Notes under the pieces: model-generated
Told to the model about the DNA's origin: nothing
Databases searched by the model: none
Seen by the model: the letters and a program-made list of their open reading frames with translations, nothing else
Assembly (NCBI GenBank): GCA_021811615.1
Contig: JAJZNW010000070.1
Location: forward strand, 1 to 64,000
DNA length: 64,000 bases
Origin: Bacteroidota bacterium
GTDB taxonomy: Bacteria; Bacteroidota; Ignavibacteria; Kryptoniales; JAKASW01
Reading direction: 5' to 3'
Part shown: positions 62,901 through 64,000 of the stretch, piece after piece
Numbering within the stretch: position 1 is the first letter of the stretch
Layout: every line of letters starts with the position of its first letter
Made by a program: the position numbers and the translations under genes

Positions 62901-64000
62901 ATGAGCAATATTACCGTCGAACCTGTCCGCACGAGCAAGGACCTCATGACTTTCATAAAACTGCAATGGAAGATCTACAAGGGAGATCCTTACTGGGTTC
63001 CTCCTCTGATCATGGATCGTAAAAAGCTCGTGGATACGAAGAAGAACCCTTTTTACAAACATTCCGACATGGAGATGTTTCTGGCGAGAAAGGACGGTGA
63101 GGTTGTAGGAAGAATTGCAGGGATTATTAACTACAACCACAACAAGTTTCAGGAAGAAGAGATCGGATTCTTCGGATTTTTCGAGTCGATAAACGATCAG
63201 GAGGTGGCGAACAGCCTTCTGGATACAGTGAAAGACTGGATCGTCAAGAAAGGGTTCAAAGCAATGCGCGGGCCTATGAACCCATCGACGAACGATGAGG
63301 TAGGACTTCTCGTTGAAGGCTTCGACAGCAGCCCCTTGGTCCTGATGACTTACAATCCCAAGTACTATCTGGATTTGTTCGCGAACTACGGGCTCAAGAA
63401 AGAGAAGGATCTTTATGCCTATCACGTGTCGAGCGACAAAGTATTTACAGAAAAGCTGGACAGAGTGGCGAGGATGGTGACCCATAAGGAAGGGCTCACA
63501 TTTAGAAGCATCAACATGAAGGATCTGAACAACGAGATAAGACTCGTCAAAGACGTTTACAACGAGGCGTGGAGCAAGAATTGGGGGTTCGTCCCTATGA
63601 CAGATGATGAATTCGATTTTCTTGCCGAAGACCTCAAACAGGTTGTTGTGCCGGACCTTGCGATATTCGCTCTGGCAAAAGGAAAGCCGGTGGGATTTGC
63701 ACTGTCTCTTCCCGACATTAACTATGCGTTGAAGTTCAACAGGAAAGGTCATATCCTGCCCGGTGTGTATCACTTGCTTACTAAGAAGAAGGACATCCAC
63801 TGGGTGAGGATAATGGTGCTCGGCGTGATTCACAGTTATCAACAGACAGGGATAGCCGCAGTATTGTTCCACGAAACGGCAAAGAGAGGTATTGCGCTGG
63901 GATACAACGACGGTGAGGCTTCATGGGTTCTGGAAGACAACGTGATGATGAACCGGAGCGCCGACCTGATGAACGCAGAACGTTACAAGACTTACAGAGT
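62901..64000 (+). CDS. GNAT-like acyltransferase (cut by window end)
   Basis: The frame runs from ATG 62901 (AGAGGAAACC upstream) to the edge, at least 366 residues. It starts MSNITVEPVRTSKDLMTFIKL, then WKIYKGDPYWVPPLIMDRK, a motif typical of a large GNAT-like family of FCB bacteria, MFLARKDGEVVGRIAGIINYNHN, MRGPMNPSTNDEVGLLVEGF and a second GNAT-like half (AIFALAKGKPVGFALSLPDIN, MVLGVIHSYQQTGIAAVLFHETAKRGIALGYNDGEASWVLEDNVMMNRSAD). It follows the serine palmitoyltransferase-like gene by 55 bp. A role in acylating a sphingoid base is possible but is only inference. Confidence 0.75.
   Translation, partial: MSNITVEPVRTSKDLMTFIKLQWKIYKGDPYWVPPLIMDRKKLVDTKKNPFYKHSDMEMFLARKDGEVVGRIAGIINYNHNKFQEEEIGFFGFFESINDQEVANSLLDTVKDWIVKKGFKAMRGPMNPSTNDEVGLLVEGFDSSPLVLMTYNPKYYLDLFANYGLKKEKDLYAYHVSSDKVFTEKLDRVARMVTHKEGLTFRSINMKDLNNEIRLVKDVYNEAWSKNWGFVPMTDDEFDFLAEDLKQVVVPDLAIFALAKGKPVGFALSLPDINYALKFNRKGHILPGVYHLLTKKKDIHWVRIMVLGVIHSYQQTGIAAVLFHETAKRGIALGYNDGEASWVLEDNVMMNRSADLMNAERYKTYR

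Noticed and set aside
62835-63872. A 345-codon minus-strand open frame
   Set aside because: It lies opposite the clearly recognisable GNAT-like gene and has no start signal or domain.

Overview
The window is a 64 kb piece of a bacterial chromosome of medium GC content. It has no rRNA, tRNA, CRISPR array or replication origin that I can recognise. The gene set points to the FCB superphylum (Bacteroidota / Ignavibacteriota-like): a C-terminal domain of the type IX secretion (T9SS) kind on a propeller protein, an orphan 3' fragment of another such domain, a serine palmitoyltransferase-like enzyme, a glutaminyl-cyclase-like M28 lipoprotein, and FtsX/MacB permeases ending in the typical RYE. Many genes have strong Shine-Dalgarno sequences (AGGAGG), and there are TTGACT-N17-TATATT-type promoters. 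That fits an Ignavibacteria/Kryptonia-like lineage better than classical Bacteroidia. This placement is inference.

Layout. 1-2.8 kb is a decayed accessory patch: the end of an FtsX-like permease, a broken aspartic-protease gene, a RelE/ParE-type toxin-antitoxin pair, a second, deleted permease and a second, intact protease gene, with hairpin-bearing repeats after each permease end. 3-20.3 kb holds envelope and catabolic genes: a lipoprotein and an outer-membrane protein, a GH127 glycosidase split by a 128-bp MITE-like element, a DsbA-like oxidoreductase, an OprB-type porin, a prolyl oligopeptidase, DoxX, YbaK, an epimerase, PhzF, a GH3 beta-glucosidase and a lipocalin. 20.6-28.5 kb is the most unusual region: three consecutive three-gene cassettes, each resembling PilV-PilW-PilX minor pilins but with atypical N-termini. 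The middle cassette carries a second copy of the MITE-like element.

28.6-34.1 kb has an XylR/V4R-type sigma-54 activator divergent from an M20 peptidase, an acetate kinase and an acetate-kinase-like protein that has lost catalytic residues. A -24/-12-like site and an upstream inverted repeat lie between them, suggesting one regulated operon. 34.7-44.7 kb holds a PQQ-type beta-propeller protein and three large multi-PAS sensor kinases, two of them hybrid. 44.7-64 kb is mostly housekeeping: a transglutaminase-like lipoprotein, DUF2203, proline dehydrogenase, uvrB, comF, a glutaminyl-cyclase-like lipoprotein, then prmA, ppx/gppA and rsmB with overlapping starts and stops. These are followed by a convergent cysteine desulfurase, a Crp/Fnr regulator, a PHP phosphoesterase, ribH, a T9SS-type propeller protein, a serine palmitoyltransferase-like gene and a GNAT-like gene cut by the window end.

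The observations most worth following are the three pilin-like cassettes, the MITE-like element with 4-bp target duplications that splits the GH127 gene reversibly, the hairpin repeats at permease ends, the active/degenerate acetate kinase pair under a likely sigma-54 promoter, and the orphan T9SS sorting-domain fragment that still has a ribosome binding site. All calls are from reading the sequence; no database search was run.
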